Positions 1-7,760 of a DNA stretch of 64,000 bases are shown here, piece after piece; positions within the stretch are counted from its first letter, which is position 1, and every line of letters starts with the position of its first letter. The DNA is from Pseudomonas sp. Choline-02u-1. Lineage in GTDB: Bacteria; Pseudomonadota; Gammaproteobacteria; Pseudomonadales; Pseudomonadaceae. Location: positions 1 through 64,000 of the forward strand of contig NZ_PJBC01000059.1 of assembly GCF_002836515.1 (NCBI RefSeq). The letters are read 5' to 3'. The notes beneath the pieces are model-generated. The model did not search any database and had not been told where the DNA came from. It saw only the letters and a program-made list of their open reading frames with translations. The position numbers and the translations under genes are program-made.

Positions 1-386
1 AACTGGGTGTTTCGATTGGTGGCACCTTGGCGGCCTTTGGGCCGACCAGGCTCTTGGGGTTTTGGGTGTATATCCGTTTCTGCGGGTGTTACGGATTGCG
101 GTTCCGCCCTTACGGCGGGTCACCTTTTTCAAACGCCGGAGTGGCGGCCCAGTAAAAAGGTAACCGAAAAGGCTTGCTCCTACGTCGGCCCTCGCAGGCT
201 CGGGTTCCTTCGCTACGGGACTGATCCGGGCCCAGCGGCTCCGGTTTGCTTCGCTGCACCTCCTTGCGCTGTGTCTGGCTGCGCCAGACGGTCGCTGCGC
301 TCCCACGCCCCGATCAATCCCTCCACTCAGCCTTCCGACGTCGCCGGTGGATCAAGATCAAGAGCACTCGAGCTTGCGCTCATTGT
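1..386. repeat. Dispersed GC-rich intergenic repeat, no credible gene
   Basis: This 386-base stretch holds no gene I can support. Its wording, including the segment at about 102-123 that reads ttccgcccttacggcgggtc, is one I recall from many intergenic regions of fluorescens-group Pseudomonas genomes, where it is often mis-called as small hypothetical ORFs. Open frames through it have no ribosome-binding site and no recognisable domain. It may extend beyond the left edge of the window. The repeat identity is from memory and was not searched. Confidence 0.5.
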
Positions 387-417
387 GTAGGAGCTGCCGA
401 AGGCTGCGATCTTTTGC
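386..417. repeat. Single REP unit
   Basis: One copy of the roughly 30-bp REP unit (gtaggagctgccgaaggctg followed by cgatctttt) that occurs in inverted pairs elsewhere in this window. Here it is unpaired. It lies downstream of the SIMPL-domain gene, next to a degraded copy of the second repeat family at about 430-455. Confidence 0.85.
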
Positions 418-484
418 TTTTGCTTTTCTGTGGAAGTGAGCCTGCTCGCGAAAGCGGTGGAACATTCACCACAAATCCCGGGCA

Positions 485-517
485 CAAAAAAACCGCCGAT
501 CATTCACCGATCGGCGG
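485..517 (-). terminator. Intrinsic terminator of the SIMPL-domain gene
   Basis: A 9-bp perfect stem (ccgccgatc at 493-501 pairing with gatcggcgg at 509-517) is followed, on the minus strand, by a run of U encoded by the A tract at 486-492. It lies 22 bp past the stop codon of the minus-strand gene ending at 540. Confidence 0.9.
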
Positions 518-539
518 CTTTCATTCGGCTCACATCAAA

Positions 540-1256
540 TCACTGCATCAACACTTCAATCGAGCCATCAGCGGTCATGCCGACCTGACTGGTGCCGGCT
601 TCGACTTCCGGGGTTACCGGCGCCGAATCCATGGCCGCGGCTTTCATCATCATCGGCGCGCGCAGGTACGGTTGTGGGTAACCGTTGCTGTTGAGGTTCA
701 GGTTGACGATTTTGTAGCCCTTGCCGCCCAGGGCGTCGGTGGCCAGTTGGGCGCGGGTCTTGAAGGCGGTGACGGCTTCTTTGAGCAACTGGTCTTCGCT
801 GGCCTTGCGGGTCGGGTCGGCGATGGCGAAGTCCATGCCGCCCATTTTCAGGTCGGTCAGCAACTCGCCGGTGAGTTTGGACAGGGCGGCGAAGTCGGTG
901 CTTTCCAGGCGCAGTTCGGCGCGTTCACGCCAGCCGGTGATCTTCTGGCCTTTGGTGTCATAGATTGGATAGCTGTTGCGGCTGCCCGTGCGCAGGGTGA
1001 TGTCTTTGACTTGTTTGGCCTGGGCGGTGGCCTTGTTCATGGTGGTGCTGATGGCGGCGGCGAGTTTGGCCGGGTCGGTGTTCTGCTCTTCGGTGTAGAG
1101 GGTCACGATCATCTGGTCGCGGGCCACTTCCTGGCTGACTTCGGCGCGCAGGGAAATCTGGTTGTAATGCAGCTCATCGGCGGCCAGCGCCGGAAGGCTG
1201 GCGACGCTGCCGACGGTCAGAGCGAGGAGGGCGGCGCTGCGGCGAAATGTGTGCAT
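540..1256 (-). CDS. SIMPL (DUF541) domain periplasmic protein
   Basis: A 238-residue protein of the SIMPL/DUF541 family, whose members are exported and mostly of unknown function. The N-terminus is a clear Sec signal peptide (positive MHTFRR, hydrophobic core, cleavage expected after ALA at about residue 25), so it should act in the periplasm. The remainder matches the usual family length and ends in a Met/Ala-rich stretch. It lies divergently from roxS, an arrangement I recall as PA4492 beside PA4493/PA4494 in P. aeruginosa. It has its own strong terminator, so it is probably monocistronic. The family call is good; no biochemical role can be given. Confidence 0.85.
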   Translation of the reverse strand: MHTFRRSAALLALTVGSVASLPALAADELHYNQISLRAEVSQEVARDQMIVTLYTEEQNTDPAKLAAAISTTMNKATAQAKQVKDITLRTGSRNSYPIYDTKGQKITGWRERAELRLESTDFAALSKLTGELLTDLKMGGMDFAIADPTRKASEDQLLKEAVTAFKTRAQLATDALGGKGYKIVNLNLNSNGYPQPYLRAPMMMKAAAMDSAPVTPEVEAGTSQVGMTADGSIEVLMQ

Positions 1257-1381
1257 GAAGGCTCCTTGAATGAGGCGCAGGTGATGGGTCGCGGCCTGCG
1301 TGAACCATCAGACTCTAACTTCTACGATCCGGTTCGCCCAGTTACAACTTCTATACAGTTGCCGGGGCAGCTGCGCAGCCC

Positions 1382-1404
1382 TTCGCGAGCAGGCTCGCTC
1401 CCAC
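1382..1404. repeat. Single copy of the second intergenic repeat family
   Basis: The sequence ttcgcgagcaggctcgctcc followed by cac is a degenerate unit of the family seen at 32,249, 51,524 and 59,735 (gtgggagcgggcttgctcgc and its complement). It sits in the intergenic space between the divergent SIMPL and roxS genes. Confidence 0.7.
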
Positions 1405-1528
1405 GATGCGTTGTATCAGCCGCCGGAGAAGAATTTGCCATGTGGTCGTTTGCCGCACTTTCGCCTCTCACGCCCGCGCCTTGGTTATACTCCGTGCGAT
1501 CCGCCTGGAGCGCTCATCAGGAGAGCTC

Positions 1529-2788
1529 ATGCTCGCCCCCGTACAACTGACTTCCGCCACTCGCCAGAACCTCTGGCGGCTGACTTTTATCCGCACCCTG
1601 GTGCTCGCCGCGCAGGCCGGGTCCGTGGGCCTGGCGTATTGGCTGCAATTGTTGCCGTTGCCGTGGGTGCAACTGGCGATGACCCTGGGCTGCTCGATTC
1701 TGCTCTGCGTGTTCACCGCTGTGCGCCTGCGCACGTCGTGGCCGGTGACCGAGCTTGAATATGCGCTGCAACTGGCCTGCGATCTGGTGATCCACAGTGC
1801 GCTGCTGTACTTCTCCGGCGGTTCGACCAACCCGTTCGTTTCCTATTATCTGGTGCCGCTGACCATCGCGGCGGTGACGCTGCCGTGGCGCTATTCGGTG
1901 ATCCTCTCGGGCATTGCGCTGGCGCTGTACACCGTGATGCTGACGCGTTTCTATCCGCTGGAAACCTTGCCGGTAGCCCGCGAGAATCTGCAGATCTACG
2001 GCATGTGGCTGAGCTTTGCGCTGGCTGCTGCGGTGATTACCTTCTTCGCCGCGCGCATGGCTGAAGAGCTGCGCCGGCAAGAAGAATTGCGCGCAATTCG
2101 CCGTGAAGAGGGTCTGCGCGATCAGCAGTTACTCGCCGTCGCCACTCAGGCCGCAGGGGCTGCCCATGAACTTGGCACGCCGCTGGCGACCATGAGTGTT
2201 TTGCTCAAGGAAATGCAGCAGGACCATCCCGACCCGATGTTGCAGGACGATCTCAAGGTGCTGCAGGATCAGGTCAAGTTGTGCAAGGAAACCTTGCAGC
2301 AACTGGTGCGTGCCGCCGAGGCCAACCGGCGTCTGGCGGTGGAGATGCAGGATGTTACCGACTGGCTTGATGAAGCGCTGAACCGCTGGCACTTGATGCG
2401 CCCGGAGGCCAGTTATCGCTTCCAGCGTCTCGGCCAGGGCAGCGTGCCGCGCATGGCGCCGCCGCCGGATCTGACCCAGGCGCTGCTCAATCTGCTGAAC
2501 AATGCCGCCGACGCCTGCCCGGAAAACCTTCAGGTCACCCTGGATTGGGATGCGGAAACGCTGACCATCAGCATTCGCGACCACGGCGCCGGTGTGCCGC
2601 TGGCCATTGCCGAGCAGATCGGCAAACCGTTTTTTACCACCAAGGGCAAAGGTTTCGGCCTGGGCCTGTTTTTGAGCAAGGCCAGCGTGACACGCGCCGG
2701 CGGCTCAGTGAAACTCTATAGTCATGAGGAAGGCGGCACGCTCACCGAGCTGCGCCTGCCCCACGGCGCCCGAGGAGACCTAACATGA
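1529..2788 (+). CDS. roxS: Redox-responsive sensor histidine kinase RoxS (RegB/PrrB family)
   Basis: A 419-residue membrane histidine kinase. In pseudomonads RoxSR responds to respiratory/redox state and controls terminal oxidases such as the cyanide-insensitive one. The N-terminal half (residues 15-190) is hydrophobic with about six membrane segments and carries the RegB quinone-site motif GGSTNPF at 97-103. The phospho-acceptor is His213 in AAHELGTPL. Cys252 lies 39 residues after it, close to the spacing of the redox Cys of RegB. An HATPase domain follows, with NLLNNAADA and GFGLGLFLSK boxes. I chose the ATG at 1529 over the open frame from 1406 because it has an AGGAG-like site 5-10 bp upstream and fits the family length. 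It overlaps roxR by 4 bp (ATGA). Confidence 0.93.
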   Translation: MLAPVQLTSATRQNLWRLTFIRTLVLAAQAGSVGLAYWLQLLPLPWVQLAMTLGCSILLCVFTAVRLRTSWPVTELEYALQLACDLVIHSALLYFSGGSTNPFVSYYLVPLTIAAVTLPWRYSVILSGIALALYTVMLTRFYPLETLPVARENLQIYGMWLSFALAAAVITFFAARMAEELRRQEELRAIRREEGLRDQQLLAVATQAAGAAHELGTPLATMSVLLKEMQQDHPDPMLQDDLKVLQDQVKLCKETLQQLVRAAEANRRLAVEMQDVTDWLDEALNRWHLMRPEASYRFQRLGQGSVPRMAPPPDLTQALLNLLNNAADACPENLQVTLDWDAETLTISIRDHGAGVPLAIAEQIGKPFFTTKGKGFGLGLFLSKASVTRAGGSVKLYSHEEGGTLTELRLPHGARGDLT

Positions 2789-3345
2789 GTGACGAAATCC
2801 AAGTCGAAGGCGAAGAACTGCCGCATCTGCTGCTGGTCGACGACGACGCGACCTTCACCCGCGTGATGGCGCGCGCCATGGCCCGCCGTGGCTTTCGCGT
2901 CAGCACCGCCGGTTCCGCCGAAGAAGGCCTGACCATCGCCCAGGCCGATCTGCCGGATTACGCCGCGCTGGACCTGAAAATGGACGGTGACTCCGGACTT
3001 GTCCTGCTGCCCAAGCTGCTCGAACTTGATCCGGAAATGCGCGTGGTGATCCTCACCGGTTATTCGAGCATTGCCACTGCGGTCGAGGCGATCAAGCGCG
3101 GTGCCTGCAACTACCTGTGCAAGCCGGCCGACGCTGACGACGTGCTGGCTGCGTTGCTCTCCGAGCACGCCGACCTCGACAGTCTGGTGCCGGAAAACCC
3201 GATGTCGGTCGACCGCCTGCAGTGGGAGCACATCCAGCGCGTGCTCACCGAGCACGAAGGCAATATCTCTGCCACTGCCCGCGCCTTGGGCATGCACCGC
3301 CGCACCCTGCAGCGCAAACTGCAGAAGCGTCCGGTTCGTCGCTGA
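2785..3345 (+). CDS. roxR: Response regulator RoxR (RegA/PrrA family)
   Basis: A 186-residue two-domain regulator, the cognate partner of RoxS. The receiver domain (about 10-125) has the acidic pair in LLLVDDDATF, the phospho-acceptor Asp in ALDLKMDGDSGL and the switch Lys in CKPADADD. A short proline-poor linker leads to a Fis-type helix-turn-helix at the C-terminus (ISATARALGMHRRTLQRKLQ), the standard RegA architecture. The start overlaps the roxS stop by 4 bp, so translation is probably coupled. Family literature links it to control of respiratory oxidases; its targets in this strain cannot be read from the window. Confidence 0.94.
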   Translation: MSDEIQVEGEELPHLLLVDDDATFTRVMARAMARRGFRVSTAGSAEEGLTIAQADLPDYAALDLKMDGDSGLVLLPKLLELDPEMRVVILTGYSSIATAVEAIKRGACNYLCKPADADDVLAALLSEHADLDSLVPENPMSVDRLQWEHIQRVLTEHEGNISATARALGMHRRTLQRKLQKRPVRR

Positions 3346-3384
3346 ACCTGCGCTGAACGACTATCGCCAGCCCTCGCGATGAAA

Positions 3385-3416
3385 CGCACCGATCATCTAT
3401 GATCGGTGCGTGTCTG
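3385..3416 (+). terminator. Hairpin downstream of roxR
   Basis: A near-continuous inverted repeat, cgcaccgatcat at 3385-3396 and atgatcggtgcg at 3399-3410, lies 40 bp after the roxR stop. The following T tract (tgtctgttctt) is interrupted, so it is a plausible but not strong intrinsic terminator. It lies just before the ABC transporter gene at 3442. Confidence 0.55.
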
Positions 3417-3441
3417 TTCTTATCTTTATCGAGCCTTATCC

Positions 3442-5169
3442 ATGAATCAGAACGCTGAATACTCCGCGGTCAACGATGCTGTGCGCGGGCAGTTTTTTCG
3501 CAAAGTATGGGCGATGACCACGCCTTACTGGCGCAGTGAAGAGAAGGGCAAGGCCTGGACGTTGCTGATTGCCGTGATTGCGCTGACGTTGTTCAGCGTG
3601 GCCATCTCGGTGTGGATCAACAGTTGGTACAAGGATTTCTACAACGCCCTGCAAAAAAAGGATGAGGCGGCGTTCTGGCAGTTGATCCTGTATTTCTGCG
3701 GTATCGCTGCGGTAGCGATTCTTGGCGCGGTGTATCGCCTGTACCTGACGCAGATGCTGACCATCCGCTGGCGGGCGTGGCTGACCGAAAAGCACTTCAA
3801 GCGCTGGCTCGACCACAAGAACTATTACCAGCTGGAGCAGGGCGGTTACACCGATAACCCCGACCAGCGGATTTCCGAAGACCTCAATACCTACACCGCC
3901 AACACCCTGAGCCTGGGCCTCGGGCTGCTGCGCACGATTGTCAGTCTGGTGTCGTTCTCGATCATTTTGTGGGGCGTGTCCGGCAGCATCGAAGTGTTTG
4001 GCATCGAGATTCCAGGCTACATGTTCTGGTGTGCGCTGCTCTATGCAGCCGTCGGCAGTTGGCTGACGCACCTCATCGGCCGCCGCTTGATCGGCCTGAA
4101 CAATCAGCAGCAACGCTTCGAGGCCGACCTGCGTTTCTCCATGGTGCGGGTGCGCGAGAATGCCGAGAGTATTGCGCTGTACAACGGCGAGCCGAATGAA
4201 AACCGCCGCTTGAGCAGCCGTTTCGGGCTGGTCTGGCACAACTTCTGGGACATCATGCGCGTGTCCAAGCGCCTGACGTTCTTCACGTCCGGTTATGGTC
4301 AGATCGCGATTATTTTCCCGTTCATTGTCGCGGCGCCGCGCTACCTGTCCGGCAAGATCGAGCTGGGCGAGCTGATGCAAATCAACTCGGCGTTCGGCAA
4401 CGTGCAGGAGAACTTCAGCTGGTTCATCACCGCCTACTCGGATCTGGCTGCATGGCGCGCCACCTGTGATCGTCTGCTGAGTTTCCGTCAGGCGATGTCC
4501 GACAACGAACAGCGCACTCCGGCCATTGATGTGCAGAATCAGGGCAGCGAATTGCAAGTGAAGGGCCTCGGCCTTGACCTGGCTGACGGTCGTCACCTGC
4601 TGACCGACGCCGACATGACCGTTGAACCGGGTGAGCGGGTGATGCTCAGCGGGCGGTCCGGCAGTGGCAAATCCACATTGCTGCGGGCGATGGGGCATTT
4701 GTGGCCGGCGGGGCACGGCAATATTCGTTTGCCGGCAGCGCGCTATCTGTTCCTGCCGCAGAAACCTTATCTGCCGATCGGCACGTTGCGTGAAGCGCTG
4801 AGTTATCCACAGCCTGGCGACACCTACGCCCCGGAACGTTATGCACAAGTGCTGGAAACCTGTCGTTTGCCACACCTGGTCGGGCGGCTGGATGAAGCCA
4901 ATCACTGGCAGCGCATGCTCTCGCCGGGTGAGCAGCAACGCCTGGCATTCGCCCGTGCACTTCTCTATGCACCGCAATGGCTGTACATGGACGAGGCGAC
5001 TTCGGCGATGGATGAAGAAGATGAGGCGACGTTGTATCAGGCGCTGATTGATGAGATTCCCGGGTTGAGCATTGTCAGCGTCGGTCATCGAAGCAGTTTG
5101 AAACGATTCCATCCTCGGCATGTGCGGATCGACAGCGGGCATTTGGTGGAGCAACCCGTGACTGCCTGA
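3442..5169 (+). CDS. SbmA/BacA-YddA type ABC transporter, fused permease and ATPase
   Basis: A 575-residue half-transporter with an N-terminal membrane domain (ABC_membrane_2/SbmA-BacA-like, about residues 25-340, with long hydrophobic helices beginning at AWTLLIAVIALTLF) fused to a C-terminal nucleotide-binding domain. The ATPase shows Walker [11 protein letters not shown], the Q-loop LPQKPYLPIGTL, a variant signature LSPGEQQRLAFARAL and Walker B WLYMDEATSAMD. E. coli YddA and the peptide importers SbmA/BacA are the nearest well-known relatives; the substrate is unknown. ATG 3442 (MNQNAEYS) was preferred over an upstream start at 3406 lying inside the roxR hairpin. The gene stands alone between roxR and a REP pair. 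Confidence 0.85.
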   Translation: MNQNAEYSAVNDAVRGQFFRKVWAMTTPYWRSEEKGKAWTLLIAVIALTLFSVAISVWINSWYKDFYNALQKKDEAAFWQLILYFCGIAAVAILGAVYRLYLTQMLTIRWRAWLTEKHFKRWLDHKNYYQLEQGGYTDNPDQRISEDLNTYTANTLSLGLGLLRTIVSLVSFSIILWGVSGSIEVFGIEIPGYMFWCALLYAAVGSWLTHLIGRRLIGLNNQQQRFEADLRFSMVRVRENAESIALYNGEPNENRRLSSRFGLVWHNFWDIMRVSKRLTFFTSGYGQIAIIFPFIVAAPRYLSGKIELGELMQINSAFGNVQENFSWFITAYSDLAAWRATCDRLLSFRQAMSDNEQRTPAIDVQNQGSELQVKGLGLDLADGRHLLTDADMTVEPGERVMLSGRSGSGKSTLLRAMGHLWPAGHGNIRLPAARYLFLPQKPYLPIGTLREALSYPQPGDTYAPERYAQVLETCRLPHLVGRLDEANHWQRMLSPGEQQRLAFARALLYAPQWLYMDEATSAMDEEDEATLYQALIDEIPGLSIVSVGHRSSLKRFHPRHVRIDSGHLVEQPVTA

Positions 5170-5183
5170 ACCCACGGATCCCT

Positions 5184-5263
5184 TGTAGGAGCTGCCGAAG
5201 GCTGCGATCTTTTGATTTTGAAAAGCCAAGATCAAAAGATCGCAGCCTTCGGCAGCTCCTACA
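5184..5263. repeat. Inverted REP pair
   Basis: Two REP units face each other: tgtaggagctgccgaaggct and on to 5215, then the complement from 5231 to 5263. The transcript could fold into a long hairpin. It marks the boundary between the ABC transporter and the galactarate cassette. Confidence 0.95.
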
Positions 5264-5279
5264 TGGAAGTCGTGTTGAC

Positions 5280-5295
5280 GGTGATCGTACAACTC
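5280..5295 (+). promoter_or_regulatory. Candidate GntR-family operator upstream of the galactarate regulator
   Basis: The 16 bases ggtgatcgtacaactc match 14 of 16 positions of the complement of 6697-6712 in the kdgD promoter, with 11 consecutive identical bases (atcgtacaact). A -10-like tatgat lies just downstream at 5304-5309. The shared element suggests one regulator, most simply the GntR protein itself, binds both promoters. The sharing is seen directly; the binding is inferred. Confidence 0.55.
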
Positions 5296-5336
5296 GCTTG
5301 AGCTATGATGGCGCCAAGCCGAACTTTCGAGACAAG

Positions 5337-6095
5337 ATGCAGACCATGGAAAAGCTGATCGACACCCCGCGCCTCCCCCGCAAGCGCCGCAGCCTCGCCC
5401 AGGAATTGGTGACGGTGTTGAGCGAGCAGATCCGTGATGGCCTGCTCAAGCGTGGCGACAAATTGCCCACCGAGTCGGCGATCATGGAAGCCCATGGCGT
5501 CAGCCGCACTGTGGTTCGCGAGGCAATTTCCCGTCTGCAGGCCGCCGGCCAGGTGGAAACCCGCCACGGCATTGGCACCTTTGTTCTCGATACGCCGAGC
5601 CCGAGCGGTTTCCGCATCGATCCGGCCACCGTCGTCACCCTGCGTGACGTCCTGGCAATCCTCGAATTGCGCATCAGCCTCGAAGTCGAATCCGCCGGCC
5701 TCGCCGCGCAACGTCGCAGCCCCGAACAATTGGCAACCATGCGCGCCGCCCTCGACGCGTTGAACGAAAGCGCCTCGCATGCCAGTGACGCGGTGTCGTC
5801 GGACTTCGCTTTCCACCTCGAAATTGCCCTGTCCACCGGCAACCGCTATTTCACCGACATCATGACCCACCTGGGCACCAGCATCATTCCGCGTACGCGG
5901 CTGAACTCGGCGCGCCTGGCCCATGATGATCAGCAGCACTACATGGGCCGGTTGAGCCGCGAGCATGAAGAAATCTACGACGCGATTGCCCGCCAGGATT
6001 CCGATGCCGCCCGTGCGGCTATGCGCCTGCATCTGACTAACAGCCGCGAAAGACTGCGCCAGGCCCATGAAGAGGCGCAGGCGCAGCGAGGCTGA
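5337..6095 (+). CDS. FadR-subfamily GntR regulator of the galactarate/glucarate genes
   Basis: A 252-residue transcription factor. The N-terminal winged helix (about residues 15-80) reads LKRGDKLPTESAIMEAHGVS followed by RTVVREAISRLQAAG, the diagnostic GntR DNA-binding segment. An all-helical FCD ligand domain follows (about 95-240), with acidic and His positions typical of metal/organic-acid binding. It lies directly upstream of, and in the same direction as, kdgD and the other aldarate genes, so it is probably their repressor, with galactarate, glucarate or an intermediate as inducer. The frame is open from a TTG at 5298, but a -10-like tatgat at 5304 argues for ATG 5337 (or 5346). A shared promoter element at 5280 suggests autoregulation. 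Confidence 0.85.
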   Translation: MQTMEKLIDTPRLPRKRRSLAQELVTVLSEQIRDGLLKRGDKLPTESAIMEAHGVSRTVVREAISRLQAAGQVETRHGIGTFVLDTPSPSGFRIDPATVVTLRDVLAILELRISLEVESAGLAAQRRSPEQLATMRAALDALNESASHASDAVSSDFAFHLEIALSTGNRYFTDIMTHLGTSIIPRTRLNSARLAHDDQQHYMGRLSREHEEIYDAIARQDSDAARAAMRLHLTNSRERLRQAHEEAQAQRG

Positions 6096-6098
6096 TTC

Positions 6099-6479
6099 TT
6101 ACGCCTCTATGCGCATCCTCAGCGGCAGCGAATACGGCTCCATACTCGACTCGTCCCGAAACTTGTAGCGCAGCTCCACCTCGCGGTTCAGGTACGGTTG
6201 CAGCGCTTCTTTCGGCAGATGAACCTCGATGTCGAAAAGTTTTTCCATCTCGTCTTCGGCGTCGTCCCAGGCGCCCGTGTCCACTTCATCTCCTTCCCAC
6301 TCGGGCTCCTCGGCGTCGCTGCCGAGAATCGCGTAGACGCTCCAGTTCGCCGCGAAATCGCTGGAATCCGGAATTTGTACGGTGAGGATGTCGGGCAATT
6401 GCGAGAGCTGAACGGTGACGCAGTCGTCCTGCGCTGTGGCGGTGGTTGTGAGGCTGGGGGCGGCAAAATGCATGAACAT
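6099..6479 (-). CDS. Conserved hypothetical acidic protein, 126 aa
   Basis: I do not recognise a named family. The predicted product starts MFMHFAAPSL, has a Thr-rich early segment, a strongly acidic middle (EEPEWEGDEVDTGAWDDAED) and an amphipathic C-terminus. No signal peptide or membrane segment is evident, so it is probably cytoplasmic. The ATG at 6479 has an excellent AAAGGAAG ribosome-binding site on the minus strand, which argues that it is real and that the longer open frame to 6746 is not all coding. It is convergent with the gntR gene, with only 3 bp between stop codons, and divergent from kdgD. Coding is fairly confident; function is unknown. Confidence 0.7.
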   Translation of the reverse strand: MFMHFAAPSLTTTATAQDDCVTVQLSQLPDILTVQIPDSSDFAANWSVYAILGSDAEEPEWEGDEVDTGAWDDAEDEMEKLFDIEVHLPKEALQPYLNREVELRYKFRDESSMEPYSLPLRMRIEA

Positions 6480-6641
6480 ATCGGCTTCCTTTGAGTGGTC
6501 CGCCACGATCCTTCGTGGCAGCGGGCGTACTTTACGAGCCGCTCGTCCTTTGGCGATTAAACGAATCCAGACCAGATATTTCCGCCGGCAAATGCTGCCG
6601 GGACGGGCCTTCCAGCGATTTTCCAACGTGCAGAAGTCGAC

Positions 6642-6654
6642 TTTGTCCGACAAA
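6642..6654. promoter_or_regulatory. Palindrome matching the FadR-subfamily consensus
   Basis: The 13 bases tttgtccgacaaa are a perfect palindrome around the central C and fit the FadR-subfamily operator form TNGTNNNACNA. It lies between the 126-aa gene and kdgD, about 60-70 bp upstream of the expected kdgD transcription start. Confidence 0.5.
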
Positions 6655-6680
6655 AAAGTGCTGCCAACGATGAAATGCAG

Positions 6681-6720
6681 TTGACGGTTATCTTTTAAGT
6701 TGTACGATGACCTACAACTT
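6681..6720 (+). promoter_or_regulatory. kdgD promoter with overlapping operator-like inverted repeat
   Basis: A sigma-70-like promoter, ttgacg at 6681-6686 and tacgat at 6703-6708 with 16-bp spacing, is overlapped by a perfect inverted repeat: aagttgta at 6697-6704 and tacaactt at 6713-6720 with 8 bp between. A repressor bound there would block the -10 region. The left half shares 11 bases with the element upstream of the gntR gene at 5284-5294. Confidence 0.6.
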
Positions 6721-6777
6721 CGGCGAAGGCTGAACGGTCCACTCACAATAAAACGTTGCTACCAGGGTGTTCGAATA

Positions 6778-7689
6778 ATGAATCCACAAGAACTGAAGTC
6801 CATCCTCTCTGCCGGCCTGCTGTCTTTCCCGGTAACCGATTTCAACGCGCAAGGCGATTTCAACCGCGCGGGCTACATCAAACGCCTGGAATGGCTGGCT
6901 CCGTATGGCGCTTCGGCTCTGTTCGCAGCGGGCGGCACCGGTGAGTTCTTCTCCCTGGCGGCCAGCGAATACTCGGAAATCATCAAGACTGCCGTCGACA
7001 CCTGCGAAACCAGCGTGCCGATTCTGGCCGGTGTCGGTGGTTCGACCCGTCAGGCCATCGAATACGCTCAGGAAGCCGAGCGTCTGGGCGCCAAAGGCCT
7101 GTTGTTGCTCCCGCACTACCTGACCGAAGCGAGCCAGGACGGTGTTGCCGCGCACGTTGAAGCCGTGTGCAAATCGGTGAAGATCGGCGTGGTCGTCTAC
7201 AACCGCAACGTTTGCCGCCTCACTGCGCCGCTGCTGGAACGTCTGGCCGAGCGCTGCCCGAACCTGATCGGCTACAAGGACGGCCTGGGCGATATCGAGT
7301 TGATGGTGTCGATCCGTCGCCGCCTCGGTGATCGCTTCAGCTACCTGGGTGGTCTGCCGACCGCCGAAGTTTACGCCGCTGCCTACAAGGCGTTGGGCGT
7401 GCCGGTCTACTCCTCGGCGGTATTCAACTTCATCCCGAAAACCGCGATGGACTTCTACCATGCGATCGCTCGCGAAGATCACGCCACCGTTGGCAAGATC
7501 ATCGACGACTTCTTCCTGCCGTACCTGGACATTCGTAACCGCAAGGCCGGTTACGCGGTGAGCATCGTCAAGGCAGGTGCAAAAATCGCCGGCTATGACG
7601 CAGGTCCGGTGCGTGCGCCGCTGACCGACCTGACCGGCGAAGAGTACGAAATGCTCGCTGCGCTGATCGACAAGCAAGGCGCGCAGTAA
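6778..7689 (+). CDS. kdgD: 5-dehydro-4-deoxyglucarate dehydratase
   Basis: A 303-residue member of the DapA/NAL aldolase superfamily that dehydrates and decarboxylates 5-keto-4-deoxy-D-glucarate to 2-oxoglutarate semialdehyde. The TIM barrel shows the early GGTGEFFSL loop, the conserved Tyr141 in VVVYNRN and the Schiff-base Lys167 in [12 protein letters not shown] 6778 begins [10 protein letters not shown] and gives the usual length; the longer frame from 6700 would start inside the promoter/operator. It is the first gene of the aldarate pathway set, followed by the semialdehyde dehydrogenase, transporter and garD, so the whole route to 2-oxoglutarate is encoded here. Confidence 0.95.
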   Translation: MNPQELKSILSAGLLSFPVTDFNAQGDFNRAGYIKRLEWLAPYGASALFAAGGTGEFFSLAASEYSEIIKTAVDTCETSVPILAGVGGSTRQAIEYAQEAERLGAKGLLLLPHYLTEASQDGVAAHVEAVCKSVKIGVVVYNRNVCRLTAPLLERLAERCPNLIGYKDGLGDIELMVSIRRRLGDRFSYLGGLPTAEVYAAAYKALGVPVYSSAVFNFIPKTAMDFYHAIAREDHATVGKIIDDFFLPYLDIRNRKAGYAVSIVKAGAKIAGYDAGPVRAPLTDLTGEEYEMLAALIDKQGAQ

Positions 7690-7703
7690 ACGAGAAAAGC
7701 GAG

Positions 7704-7728
7704 GCCGCTGAGCAATCAGCGGCTTTTT
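7704..7728 (+). terminator. Intrinsic terminator between kdgD and the semialdehyde dehydrogenase gene
   Basis: A perfect 8-bp stem (gccgctga at 7704-7711, loop gcaa, tcagcggc at 7716-7723) is followed by five T, 15 bp after the kdgD stop. It should reduce read-through into the next gene, giving more KdgD transcript than downstream transcript. Confidence 0.8.
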
Positions 7729-7760
7729 GCGTAAAGGCTTTTAGAGTTGAGGGCTGCCCT

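Noticed and set aside
7..390. Open reading frame through the first repeat
   Set aside because: No SD, no family, and it lies within sequence I take to be a dispersed repeat.
3436..5292. 618-codon open frame on the minus strand opposite the ABC transporter
   Set aside because: A shadow frame of a GC-rich gene; Gln/His/Arg-rich with no domain, while the plus-strand frame has full ABC motifs.
5298..5336. TTG start for the GntR-family regulator
   Set aside because: It would place the start upstream of a -10-like tatgat and near the shared operator; ATG 5337 or 5346 is more likely.
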